A DNA stretch of 64,000 nucleotides from UBA6911 sp964481255 (lineage in GTDB: Bacteria > Acidobacteriota > UBA6911): positions 14,933-78,932 of the forward strand of contig CAYZTZ010000004.1 of assembly GCA_964481255.1 (NCBI GenBank), in the 5' to 3' direction. Positions 53,317 to 61,373 of this stretch are shown one piece after another; position 1 is the first letter of the stretch; the number at the start of each line of letters is the position of its first letter. A program made the translations under genes and the position numbers. The notes beneath the pieces are model-generated. The model ran no database searches. It was not told where the DNA came from and saw only the letters and a list, made by a program, of their open reading frames with translations.

Positions 53317-54156
53317 ATGAGCGGCATACCGGTACTGCACGTGGAGGCGGACTGCATCGCGCGCGCCTGGGAGGAATCCCTGATCGAGCTTCACCGCAAC
53401 GGCTGCGATATCCGCACGCAATATGACAGGGACGGCGATCCGCCCAGCAAAGACTGCACCATGGTCCTGACCGTCCGGGAGCCCCTGAGCGAGCCGATGA
53501 TTCACAGGGATTTCCCGGGAGGGCCGCAGGAGCTGCAGGAATACGTCATGGAGGTGTGCGAAGGCATCAAGGACCATTTGGTCCGCGATCCCGCGGATCC
53601 CTCCGACACGCGGTGGGAATATACCTATCACCGGAGGCTCTTCGGCTATGACGTGCCCGGCCTTCGGCCATTCGATCAGATCGACACCCTCTGCCGGAAA
53701 CTGGCCGCGACTCCTCACACGCGCCGCGCCCAGGCGGTCACCTGGAAGGTCTGGGAGGACAACGACTGCTATGACCCGCCGTGCCTGCAGAGCCTGTGGT
53801 GCCGCATCGTCGAGGACAACGGCCGGGAATGCCTCTGCATGAACGCGCGGTTCCGCTCCAACGACGCCTACCGGGCGGCCTTCATGAACATATTCGCCCT
53901 GGTGCAGCTGCAGAAAATGATGGCGGAACGGATATCGAGGCTGTCCGGCGGAAGCGTCGGCGTCGGGCGCTACTGCCACATCGCCGACAGCTATCATATT
54001 TACGGCTCCAATTTCAGGGAATTCGAGGGCCGGTTCCTTGGAGCTCTCAGGAAGCGCACTTTTGAGCAGCGCACAATGCGCTACGACGCCGTTCGCGATA
54101 TGATGGAGGAAGCGCGTCCGTCCATCCTGGAGAAAGCCGGGCGAATGGGGAGGTAG
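53317..54156 (+). CDS. Thymidylate-synthase-fold protein with intact catalytic residues
   Basis: A 279-residue protein starting at MSGIPV with GGGAGGGG upstream. The C-terminal two thirds follow the thymidylate synthase plan: W153-like TWKVWEDND segment, nucleophile C156 in DPPC, phosphate-binding R180 in RSND with D183, N191 exactly 11 residues after R180 as in ThyA, and H227/Y229 in YHIYGSNF. In ThyA these bind dUMP and methylene-tetrahydrofolate. The N-terminal 100 residues differ from classical ThyA and it is closer to the short TS-like proteins of anaerobes and archaea. Its neighbours are a corrinoid protein and a CoA-transferase rather than folA, so a role other than dTMP synthesis is likely. 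Confidence 0.8.
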   Translation: MSGIPVLHVEADCIARAWEESLIELHRNGCDIRTQYDRDGDPPSKDCTMVLTVREPLSEPMIHRDFPGGPQELQEYVMEVCEGIKDHLVRDPADPSDTRWEYTYHRRLFGYDVPGLRPFDQIDTLCRKLAATPHTRRAQAVTWKVWEDNDCYDPPCLQSLWCRIVEDNGRECLCMNARFRSNDAYRAAFMNIFALVQLQKMMAERISRLSGGSVGVGRYCHIADSYHIYGSNFREFEGRFLGALRKRTFEQRTMRYDAVRDMMEEARPSILEKAGRMGR

Positions 54157-54176
54157 CGCGCCGTCGGGCGATTTTC

Positions 54177-54206
54177 TTGACGGAGGGATCGCCGCGACAC
54201 TATATT
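54177..54206 (+). promoter_or_regulatory. Sigma70-like promoter of the CoA-transferase gene
   Basis: TTGACG (54177-54182) and TATATT (54201-54206) are separated by 18 bp. Transcription would start about 20 bases before the CoA-transferase ATG, so this gene can be expressed separately from the TS-like gene just upstream. Confidence 0.65.
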
Positions 54207-54233
54207 AGCCGTTTTTTCAAAGGAGGATGGGAA

Positions 54234-55445
54234 ATGTCCGGGCCACTGACAGGCGTTCGCGTGGTGGAGATAACAATGTTTCAGCAGGGGCCGGTCGCCG
54301 GAACGAAACTGGCGGACCTCGGGGCCGACGTTATCAAGGTCGAACCCAGGGAAGGCGACCCCGCGCGCGGTTTTATGCGCCTGATCGGCGCCACGGTGGG
54401 TCTTCGGGGCGAGAATTATTACTTTGAAAGCAACAACCGCAACAAGCGCAGCATCGCCCTGGACCTGAAGTCGGCTGAAGGGAAAGAGATCTTCCTGAAA
54501 CTTATCGATACCGCCGACGTCTTCCTGACGAACATGAGCATCGACGCGCCGGCCAAGATCGGGATCGGTCCGGAAGATCTGCTGAAGCGGAATCCGCGCC
54601 TCATCTACGGTCACTCCTCGGGATGGGGAAGAAAAGGACCGGCGGCGGGCGATCTTTCGTTTGACTATACCGGCATCGCACGCTCCGGGCTGATGATGTG
54701 TGCCGGCGAAAAGGGAAGCCCTCCGGCCCAGATGCTGCCCGGCCTGGGCGACCAGATCGGCGCCCTGATGCTCGCCTGGGCCATAACGGCGGCGCTGTAC
54801 GCCCGCGAAAAGACGGGCAAAGGACAGCTGATCGACACGTCCCTGATGGGGAGCATCATCGCCCTGGAGGGCCTGATCCTGGATGCGCCGGCGATGCTGG
54901 GGCAGGAATATCCCCGCGAATGCCGCAGCGAGGCGGGCAACCCCATGTACAACCATTACCGGTGCCGCGACGACAAATGGATCGTGGTGGCCCATCTTCA
55001 GCCCGACCGATACTGGCCGATATTCTGCAAAGCCATGGAGCTTCCCGAGCTGGAGCATGATCCAAGGTTCAGCACCATGGAGGCGCGCGGAAAAAACTCC
55101 AGGGAACTCATCCGCATTCTGGATGAAAAATTCGCCGCCAAAAGCCGCGATGAATGGATCGAGCAGTTGAAGCAGGGAGGGTGCATCTGCACGCCGGTTC
55201 AGTCTCTGGCCGAAGTCTGCCGGGATCCCCAGGCTCTCGCCAACCGGTATATCATCGACGTGGATCACCCCGTCTGGAATCGAAAGGTCCGGGAAGTCGG
55301 CTTCCCATGGGACTTCAGCGAGACCCCGGCGGAATGGAGAAGACCGGCGCCCCAATTGGGCGAACACACCGAGGAAATACTCCTGGAGCTGGGCTACACG
55401 CAGGAGGACATCCGCCGCCTGAAGGGCTCCGGCGCCGCGGCATAG
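54234..55445 (+). CDS. CaiB/BaiF family (class III) CoA-transferase
   Basis: A 403-residue enzyme starting at MSGPLTGVRV, with AAAGGAGGATGG upstream. Class III CoA-transferases move CoA from one acyl-CoA to a free carboxylic acid through an aspartyl-CoA intermediate. The expected aspartate is D201 in GQLIDTSLMGS. The N-terminal LADLGADVIKVEPREGD and the NRNKRSIALDL segments are family hallmarks. It faces the larA-dehydratase operon tail to tail. By analogy with FldA of the phenyllactate dehydratase system, it would activate the 2-hydroxy acid that the dehydratase acts on; this is inference from context. Confidence 0.92.
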   Translation: MSGPLTGVRVVEITMFQQGPVAGTKLADLGADVIKVEPREGDPARGFMRLIGATVGLRGENYYFESNNRNKRSIALDLKSAEGKEIFLKLIDTADVFLTNMSIDAPAKIGIGPEDLLKRNPRLIYGHSSGWGRKGPAAGDLSFDYTGIARSGLMMCAGEKGSPPAQMLPGLGDQIGALMLAWAITAALYAREKTGKGQLIDTSLMGSIIALEGLILDAPAMLGQEYPRECRSEAGNPMYNHYRCRDDKWIVVAHLQPDRYWPIFCKAMELPELEHDPRFSTMEARGKNSRELIRILDEKFAAKSRDEWIEQLKQGGCICTPVQSLAEVCRDPQALANRYIIDVDHPVWNRKVREVGFPWDFSETPAEWRRPAPQLGEHTEEILLELGYTQEDIRRLKGSGAAA

Positions 55446-55465
55446 ACTCTTCCTTCAGAACCTGC

Positions 55466-56749
55466 CTACGCCACCGATGGAATGATGGTGCCGCCGGAAG
55501 GCAGGATGGTGACGTCGGCTTTCGGCATTTTCGCCCGCACCTGACGGATCGCCTCGTCGAGAGTCGCGGCGTACGTGAAATTCATCATCTCCACCTGCTC
55601 CCTCGTCAGGCCCTCCGTTACGTGGACGACGCGATATTGTTCCGACATCTCCTTGAAGGGAACGCCGAGCATAAAGAAAGAGATGCCATACGGCTTGATG
55701 CTGTCCGGGATGTCCCCGTTTAGAAGCCTGCGATGATATTCGTTGGCGCTCCTGGCCGCGGCCATCTGCTCGATGAGCGCCATCAGCGGCCCCGCCTGCT
55801 TCTGCGCGGCCACCCAGATGATGATGCCGTCGGTCCTTGCGGCAAGCTTCGCGTTCAAGAGCGATTTCGTGGCCTGCACCCCGATCTCCAGAGGGGAGGC
55901 CGAAGTGATGACGATGTCCGCCTGCTTCGGAAGATCGACCTTATAAAGCGAGGCCGCATGCGCGGCGGCCTGGCGGTGCTCCTCGACGGGGTCCCCGGCG
56001 AAAATCTTAATAATCTGATTGTTTTCGTTCATGAGGAAATCGATCTTGAAGGCCAGGCCCGCCAGGCGCGCCATCTCGACGATTTCGTCGTAATAGGGAT
56101 TCCCTTCGAGAACGTTCAGCTTGCAGCCTTTGTTGCGAAGCCAGTTGTAATGATGGTCCCCGATGGTCCGGTAGGAGGCCACGCCCGGCATGATCATCTT
56201 GCACCCTCCCCCGAAACCGGCGTACGGGTGGGGCATGCACGCCCCGATTCCAAGGACCAGGTCGGCTTCGGCCACGTGCCTGTTGATCTCCACGGCCGTC
56301 CCCCAGCGCGTTTTGCCGATCCAGACGTTTTCGGGCGACTGGGAGTCATGGATGTGAACCCGCCCCTCAAGCCTGCGCAGGGCTTCGCCGCCTATCTTCT
56401 TTTCCAGCTGCTCGGGAGACGGCGCGGGATGAGTCCCCCTGGCGCAAATTGCCGTGATCCGCTCATCCGGCACTCCGGCGCGGTTCAGGCGGTTCAGAAC
56501 GGCGGGAAAAGCTGCGGAGGCGGGCGTCGGACGCTGCATGTCGTCGAAAAGCACCACCGTCCTCATCCCCGGCCTCGCAATTTTCTCAATGGGCTGCGAC
56601 CCGATCGGATGATCCAGAGCCCTCTCGACCTCCTTGACAGCATCTTCGACCACCGGCGCCGGGGCGCAGTCGCGGGAGCTCAGCACGTTCCATTCCGGGG
56701 GAAGCGGGAAATCAATCCTGCCGCCGTTGTAATTCAGATAGTAGTTCAT
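55466..56749 (-). CDS. LarA-like nickel-pincer racemase/epimerase (DUF2088)
   Basis: A 427-residue protein of the lactate racemase family. Residues matching the catalytic set of Lactobacillus LarA are in place: D70/R73 in DDMQRPTP, H107 in RGTHPAP, H174 in MPHPYAGFGGG, K184 in CKMIMPG and H200 in GDHHYNW. Lactate racemase needs a pyridinium bis-thiocarboxylate nickel cofactor made by LarB, LarC and LarE, which are not in this window. LarA homologues act on various 2-hydroxy acids. It lies downstream of the dehydratase genes on the same strand but has its own promoter. Confidence 0.88.
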   Translation of the reverse strand: MNYYLNYNGGRIDFPLPPEWNVLSSRDCAPAPVVEDAVKEVERALDHPIGSQPIEKIARPGMRTVVLFDDMQRPTPASAAFPAVLNRLNRAGVPDERITAICARGTHPAPSPEQLEKKIGGEALRRLEGRVHIHDSQSPENVWIGKTRWGTAVEINRHVAEADLVLGIGACMPHPYAGFGGGCKMIMPGVASYRTIGDHHYNWLRNKGCKLNVLEGNPYYDEIVEMARLAGLAFKIDFLMNENNQIIKIFAGDPVEEHRQAAAHAASLYKVDLPKQADIVITSASPLEIGVQATKSLLNAKLAARTDGIIIWVAAQKQAGPLMALIEQMAAARSANEYHRRLLNGDIPDSIKPYGISFFMLGVPFKEMSEQYRVVHVTEGLTREQVEMMNFTYAATLDEAIRQVRAKMPKADVTILPSGGTIIPSVA

Positions 56750-56827
56750 AACGCCTCTTCCTGAAATTGACGCTTGCTCAATTATATACCACCAAATTGA
56801 AAAACAAATACTAAATATGCCCGGCCG

Positions 56828-56855
56828 ATTATAGGCGTTGGGAGAACCTCTGCAA
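56828..56855 (-). promoter_or_regulatory. Sigma70-like promoter of the larA-like gene
   Basis: On the minus strand TTGCAG (56850-56855) and TATAAT (56828-56833) with a 16-bp spacer, about 80 bp upstream of the racemase ATG. A second TATAAT (56781-56786, minus strand) lies closer to the gene without a clear -35. Confidence 0.6.
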
Positions 56856-56874
56856 CGAGGTCGCGGGGGTCCGT

Positions 56875-57645
56875 CTATTTCGCCGATCCCAGGATGGCGG
56901 CCCCGAGGGCGGCTGAGACCTGCGGTTCTTCGGGCACCAGCAGATGAGCTCCGAGTTCCGTTTCCAGCGTCCGCACAAGTCCGGCGTCTCTGGCGCCTCC
57001 GCCCGTGACGGCGCAGTCCGGCTCGAGGCCGAGACGGATGATCAGGCTGACGATCTTTGCGGACATGGCCTTATGGACTCCCGCAAGAATATCCTCCGGG
57101 CGCGCCCCTTCCGCGATCCGGGAGACGGCCTCGGATTCGGCGAATACCGCACAGCCGGTGGTGAATTCCACAGGCTTCTTCGAAGTCATGGACAGGGGAC
57201 CGATTTCATCGATATTCATATGGAGGATGCGCGCGATGACCTGAAGGAATTTGCCGCTTCCCCCGGCGCACTTTTCATTTTGAACGAAACCGAGGACTTT
57301 TCCGTCGCCGTCCGTCCGGATGGCCCGGCTGAACTGGCCGCCTATGTCCACAATGGTCCTGGCCGAAGGGAAGAGATGATGGACACCCGCAGCGTGGCAG
57401 GAGATGTCCGAGACGGTTCGGTCGGCGAAATCGACGGCTCCTGCACCCCAGCCTGTCGCCACGGTCACGGAGATATCCGCCCGGGAAAGGCCCGCCCTGA
57501 GAACGGCGGTTTCGGCGGCCTTCCGGGCCGCCTCGGCGTAGTTGCCTCCCGATGGAAGAACGGCCGAGGACAGAAGCTTTCCTTCTCCAAACACAACCGC
57601 TTTCGCGAAGCTGGAGCCCGCGTCAATTCCCAGGGCATAACTCAT
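56875..57645 (-). CDS. BadF/BadG/HgdC-type ATPase activator, divergent copy
   Basis: A 256-residue ASKHA ATPase that drives one-electron transfer to a dehydratase or reductase at the cost of ATP. The start is MSYALGIDAGSS, with AGGATAA just before it. The two cysteines that hold the dimer-bridging [4Fe-4S] cluster are present: C126 in NEKCAGGSG and C165 in TTGCAVFAE. The nucleotide-site motif normally reading GGQDSK is GGQFSR here, a loss of the usual aspartate and lysine. It could be the BcrA/D-like partner of the activator upstream, forming a heterodimer with one altered site. The upstream copy is 97 bp away. Confidence 0.88.
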   Translation of the reverse strand: MSYALGIDAGSSFAKAVVFGEGKLLSSAVLPSGGNYAEAARKAAETAVLRAGLSRADISVTVATGWGAGAVDFADRTVSDISCHAAGVHHLFPSARTIVDIGGQFSRAIRTDGDGKVLGFVQNEKCAGGSGKFLQVIARILHMNIDEIGPLSMTSKKPVEFTTGCAVFAESEAVSRIAEGARPEDILAGVHKAMSAKIVSLIIRLGLEPDCAVTGGGARDAGLVRTLETELGAHLLVPEEPQVSAALGAAILGSAK

Positions 57646-57742
57646 AGTTTTATCCTGTAAAGCTTGCCTTGAAACCACGAGGACCTTCAAGACGGCGAAG
57701 AATCTCTGCTTCCCGGAGGTCCTTTCGGTCTTTGTCGTTTAC

Positions 57743-58597
57743 TCAGTACAGCGTCGCTTCGCTCAGGCGGCGGGGCTTCACGGCAGGGGGCTCGCCGCTC
57801 TTCACGGCTTCCTCATATAGCGATTTCCCGATCAAAGCCGCGCCGAGGGCGCCCGTGATCAGAGGCTCGCGGGGGATCAGCACGGGGCAGCCGAATTTCT
57901 GCTCCAAGGCTTTGACGAGGCCGATATTCTTGGCGCCGCCGCCGGTCACCGCCACCTCGCGGCGGATCTTCAGCTTGCTCACGAGCGCGTAAATGCGCGT
58001 CGCTATAGCTTCATGAATGCCGGCGACGAGGTTGGGCACGGACTCGCCGGCCGCCAGCTGGGAAATGACCTCCTGTTCGGCGAAGACGGTGCACGTGTTG
58101 CTTATCACGGCCGGCTTGTCCGCGGCCAACGATGTCTCCCCCAGCTTTTCCAGGGGAACGCCGAGAGCCTCCGCGATAATTTCCAGGAAGCGCCCGGTTC
58201 CGGCGGCGCACTTGTCGTTCATGACAAAATCGACCACCTTCCCGTTTTCGACGCGGATCCCCTTGCTGTCCTGGCCGCCGATGTCGACCACGGTGCGGGC
58301 CGACGGCATAAGGCTCCACAAACCCCGCGCGTGACAGGTGATTTCCGTGATCTGCCGGTCGGCGAAAGGGACGTTGATTCTTCCGTAGCCGGTGGCGACG
58401 ACATAGGTCACGTCGGTGAAGGCTATGCCCGCCCTCTCCAGAGCTTCCTCCATGACCCGGTGGGCATGCTTCCTGTGTTCGGGCCCCGTAGGCCCGATCC
58501 AGGAGAATTCCTCATCATTTCCCAGGAGGACGACCTTGGTCATGGTGGACCCGATGTCCACGCCGGCGAAGTAACGGCTCGGCCCGGTTTGATTCAT
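57743..58597 (-). CDS. BadF/BadG/HgdC-type ATPase activator, canonical copy
   Basis: A 284-residue ASKHA ATPase. Phosphate loop GVDIGSTMTKVVLL lies at about 12-25. The canonical GGQDSKGI is at 107-114. Cluster ligands are C130 in NDKCAAGTG and C169 in SNTCTVFAE. The second phosphate motif TGGGAKNIG is near 217. Length fits HgdC (about 260) or BcrD (about 280) rather than the longer BcrA. It is 25 bp downstream of the dehydratase large subunit. It would hydrolyse ATP to inject low-potential electrons into the dehydratase or aryl-CoA reductase encoded upstream. Confidence 0.92.
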   Translation of the reverse strand: MNQTGPSRYFAGVDIGSTMTKVVLLGNDEEFSWIGPTGPEHRKHAHRVMEEALERAGIAFTDVTYVVATGYGRINVPFADRQITEITCHARGLWSLMPSARTVVDIGGQDSKGIRVENGKVVDFVMNDKCAAGTGRFLEIIAEALGVPLEKLGETSLAADKPAVISNTCTVFAEQEVISQLAAGESVPNLVAGIHEAIATRIYALVSKLKIRREVAVTGGGAKNIGLVKALEQKFGCPVLIPREPLITGALGAALIGKSLYEEAVKSGEPPAVKPRRLSEATLY

Positions 58598-58622
58598 AAA
58601 CAGATCCGCGAGGGGTCGGAAG

Positions 58623-59951
58623 CTACCGTTTTCCCTTTCTTGCGGCCAGGGTTTCGATGAAGGCGTCGATCCTGTTATGGGTGTCCGCCTCGTTGTAGGA
58701 GCTGATGTCGACGATATCCCCCTCCATGATGAGGATGGGCACGTCGCCGTACACCCTGTTCAGGACCTGCGCCTGCTGGATGATGCCCGCGTGCCAGCTG
58801 CGGCAGGAATAGGCGGAGTGGAACACCACGCCGTCGCAGTTATATTCCTCCATGTATTCGATGATCCGCTCGACCTTCGGCAGCGAGCCTGGCCGGCGGC
58901 GCGCTTTGTCGAACCAGTGCGTCCAGATGCGCACCCATCTCCACGCGATGTGTTCCAGGGGGTCGCCGGTTTTCGGCAGGTCCAGCCGCTCGATTTTCTC
59001 GGCGTTGCGGTAGGTCACCTCGACGGGGAAGACGGCTCCCAGGTCGTTGAAATACTGGAAATCCGCCAGGGCGAACCAGGAAGGGAGACCGGCGCCCCAG
59101 ACAAGGCGGTACTTCTCGTCCTCCGCGACGCCCTTTTTCTGCGCGATCTTGGCGCGGAGTTCGTCATACAGCTCCTTATAGAAATCGTAGGCTTCCTGCG
59201 TGGCGAGGTTGAACGTCAGCGGCACCATGGTGTTCATGGCGTCGCCGGTGTCCATCGGGGTGGGGACGGCCTTCCGCAGTTCATAACTGTCGATGAAAAG
59301 GTCCCATGTGCGGTCGGTGAGGTCGACCAGCGCCGCGAGGCGGTCCCAGTCCATTTTCCTGCCCGTATGTTTTTCGCAGAACCTCACAAGGCTCCGGAGT
59401 TCCTCCGTGGCGTACTTCACGTATAGCTTCTCCTGATCCTTGTGGTCGACGGCCGGGTCCCAGGGGGGATAGTACATGGTTCCCATCCAGACCGGCACGT
59501 CGCGCAGATAGTGCCGGGTCGCCTGCGGCCACTTGATCCTCGGATCGCACAGCTGTTGGGCGCTGCCGATGATCATGTCGGGCCTTCCCATGCCTCCCCA
59601 GGGAGTGTTCGGGGGGATTTCGCCGCCCAGTTCCTCCCGCCACATGTCGAATCCGAGGGTGCATGTCGCGTAGGTGCAGAGCGAGCGCGAGAAGTTCTCA
59701 GACTCGGCCTTCTGGAGGAACTTCTCCGCGTCGCGCTTGGCGGAGCACACCCCGGCGAAGCTTTCCCCCCAGGCCGGGACGATGTCCATGGCGCGGACGA
59801 TCTCATCCTGGGCGTTGTTGATATACATGTAGGCGACCTTTTTTCCTTCTTCCTTCGCCTTGAGGGTCGCCGCCAGGTTCGCCCGCGCGAATTTCCCCGC
59901 TTTAGCGGCCGCCTGTGTCGCCAGCGCCCGCGGTTTCTTGATTTCAGCCAT
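58623..59951 (-). CDS. 2-hydroxyacyl-CoA dehydratase / benzoyl-CoA reductase family subunit (BcrB/HgdA-like)
   Basis: A 442-residue iron-sulfur subunit. The ATG has GGGGAGG close upstream. Cysteines in SLCTYATC (about 91-98) and HSAYSCR (about 377-383) fit the cluster-ligand positions of this family, and the C-terminal MEGDIVDISSYNEADTHNRI corresponds to the conserved G-D-x-x-D stretch with a following Arg. The length matches BcrB of benzoyl-CoA reductase (about 430) and is also near FldB/HgdA. The activity could be radical dehydration of a 2-hydroxyacyl-CoA or reduction of an aryl-CoA ring; the sequence alone does not decide. It is separated from its partner subunit by 9 bp. Confidence 0.88.
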   Translation of the reverse strand: MAEIKKPRALATQAAAKAGKFARANLAATLKAKEEGKKVAYMYINNAQDEIVRAMDIVPAWGESFAGVCSAKRDAEKFLQKAESENFSRSLCTYATCTLGFDMWREELGGEIPPNTPWGGMGRPDMIIGSAQQLCDPRIKWPQATRHYLRDVPVWMGTMYYPPWDPAVDHKDQEKLYVKYATEELRSLVRFCEKHTGRKMDWDRLAALVDLTDRTWDLFIDSYELRKAVPTPMDTGDAMNTMVPLTFNLATQEAYDFYKELYDELRAKIAQKKGVAEDEKYRLVWGAGLPSWFALADFQYFNDLGAVFPVEVTYRNAEKIERLDLPKTGDPLEHIAWRWVRIWTHWFDKARRRPGSLPKVERIIEYMEEYNCDGVVFHSAYSCRSWHAGIIQQAQVLNRVYGDVPILIMEGDIVDISSYNEADTHNRIDAFIETLAARKGKR

Positions 59952-59960
59952 AAACCTCCC

Positions 59961-61130
59961 CTATGACGCGATCATTTCCAGGAATGCCTCTATTCGGGTC
60001 TTCAGTCGGCCCATGCTGGAGGTGCTGTATTCGTCCTCGATATAGAGGACCGGGGTCCCGGCGGATTCCAGGAAGCTCTTGACGGCCGGGACCTCGAATC
60101 CGAAGGGGTCGCAGTATTTATAGATGAAGAGGATGACGCCATCGATTCCGAAGTCGCGGATGTATTGTTTCATGTGTCCGAAACGCGCTTCGAGGTTTTC
60201 CTCGTAGGTGTCGCCTTCGGAAACGAAGGTTGTCGGGAACTTCAGCTTCTTGAGATACCGCTCCGTGATGCCCCGGACGGGGTCGCCGGCGGCGTCCACG
60301 TCGCCCCAGTACATTTTGCTTCCCGTGGAGAGATCGTCCATCACCAGGCGCGCGCCGGCGTCCTCGATGGCCCGGGCGATGGCGATGTCGTCGATCTGGT
60401 CCCCCGCGAGCATGATCCGGGAGGCCTTGACGCCCCGCGCGGCCGCTCCCGGCTCCCGCGCTTTGACCTCATCGAAGACGCTTCGTATCAGTTGCGTGGA
60501 CTCCTCGACGGGGAGGCTCATCGACGCGATGAGGACCTTCATCATCTCGACGCCGGAGACGCGCGGCGGGTCCTCTTTTCTCAGGTCGTACAGCTCCCGC
60601 ATGGCGCGCCTGTTCTCGTTGTGGGCGCGGACGGCTTCCGCGAGCGCCGCGTCGGTGATCCTGTTCCCGGTGAACGTCTCGAGAGTGCGGATGAAGATCC
60701 GCAGGATTTCGTCCGTGAACTCCACGGACGGATCGTCGGCGAGATGAGGGTAATTGATAAAATGCCAGTACGGGAACTGCAGGCTGTAGCTCCAGACGTC
60801 GTACGTCCTGTCGATGCTGTCGCATTGATGCGGCAGGACCATGCCGTCGAGCCAGGCGTACTTCCCCTTGAGGGCCGTGTCGAACACGTTCCGGACGAAG
60901 GGGCATATCATGGTTTCCATATAGGCGTCGGCCTTGGTGACCGCCTCGGCGACGTTGCCCTTCAGCCGGAACGGCACGACCCCGGCCGCCGTGAGGATCT
61001 CCACGGGGCACAGGGCCGACATATAACCGATGACCTTCCGGCCGGAGGCCTTCAGTTCGCGCGCCCTCAAGCCGTAATCCTGGTAGTATCTTTCCGCCGC
61101 CGCCAGTCCGCCCGATCGCGCATCCGCCAT
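59961..61130 (-). CDS. 2-hydroxyacyl-CoA dehydratase / benzoyl-CoA reductase family subunit (BcrC/HgdB-like)
   Basis: A 389-residue partner subunit and first gene of the five-gene minus-strand cluster. Cysteines that probably ligate its [4Fe-4S] cluster are in SALCPVEILTAAG (about 41), METMICPFVRN (about 76), PHQCDSIDRTYD (about 103) and YKYCDPFGFE (about 345). CDSIDR is a typical small-subunit motif. Length fits BcrC (about 385) and HgdB (about 379). GAGAGGTG precedes the ATG and a TATAAT box lies 55 bp upstream. Together with the downstream subunit and two activators it forms a complete ATP-dependent radical reductase or dehydratase set. Confidence 0.88.
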   Translation of the reverse strand: MADARSGGLAAAERYYQDYGLRARELKASGRKVIGYMSALCPVEILTAAGVVPFRLKGNVAEAVTKADAYMETMICPFVRNVFDTALKGKYAWLDGMVLPHQCDSIDRTYDVWSYSLQFPYWHFINYPHLADDPSVEFTDEILRIFIRTLETFTGNRITDAALAEAVRAHNENRRAMRELYDLRKEDPPRVSGVEMMKVLIASMSLPVEESTQLIRSVFDEVKAREPGAAARGVKASRIMLAGDQIDDIAIARAIEDAGARLVMDDLSTGSKMYWGDVDAAGDPVRGITERYLKKLKFPTTFVSEGDTYEENLEARFGHMKQYIRDFGIDGVILFIYKYCDPFGFEVPAVKSFLESAGTPVLYIEDEYSTSSMGRLKTRIEAFLEMIAS

Positions 61131-61184
61131 CGCCGCACCTCTCTTTGCATAATGAGTCGCCGCACACTCCCGGGACAGGCAGGC

Positions 61185-61190
61185 ATTATA
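61185..61190 (-). promoter_or_regulatory. Candidate -10 box of the dehydratase operon
   Basis: A perfect TATAAT on the minus strand 55 bp before the first dehydratase gene. There is no good -35 hexamer at 16-18 bp, which leaves room for activator control. Confidence 0.45.
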
Positions 61191-61373
61191 GGCATTTCCA
61201 CGCCGGAGTGCGAGGGCAAAGCCGGGAGATCGGGAAGGGATCGGAAAGGCAGGGTCCGGTCTGATTCTATGGAAGCCGCATCCTGGAAAGGGCTGCGGCG
61301 GGCTTGCTGTCGGGCTTCTGTTTGGGTGGCGGAAATATTTTCAGCAGGAAATGTGCGGATGTAGAATGATGCT

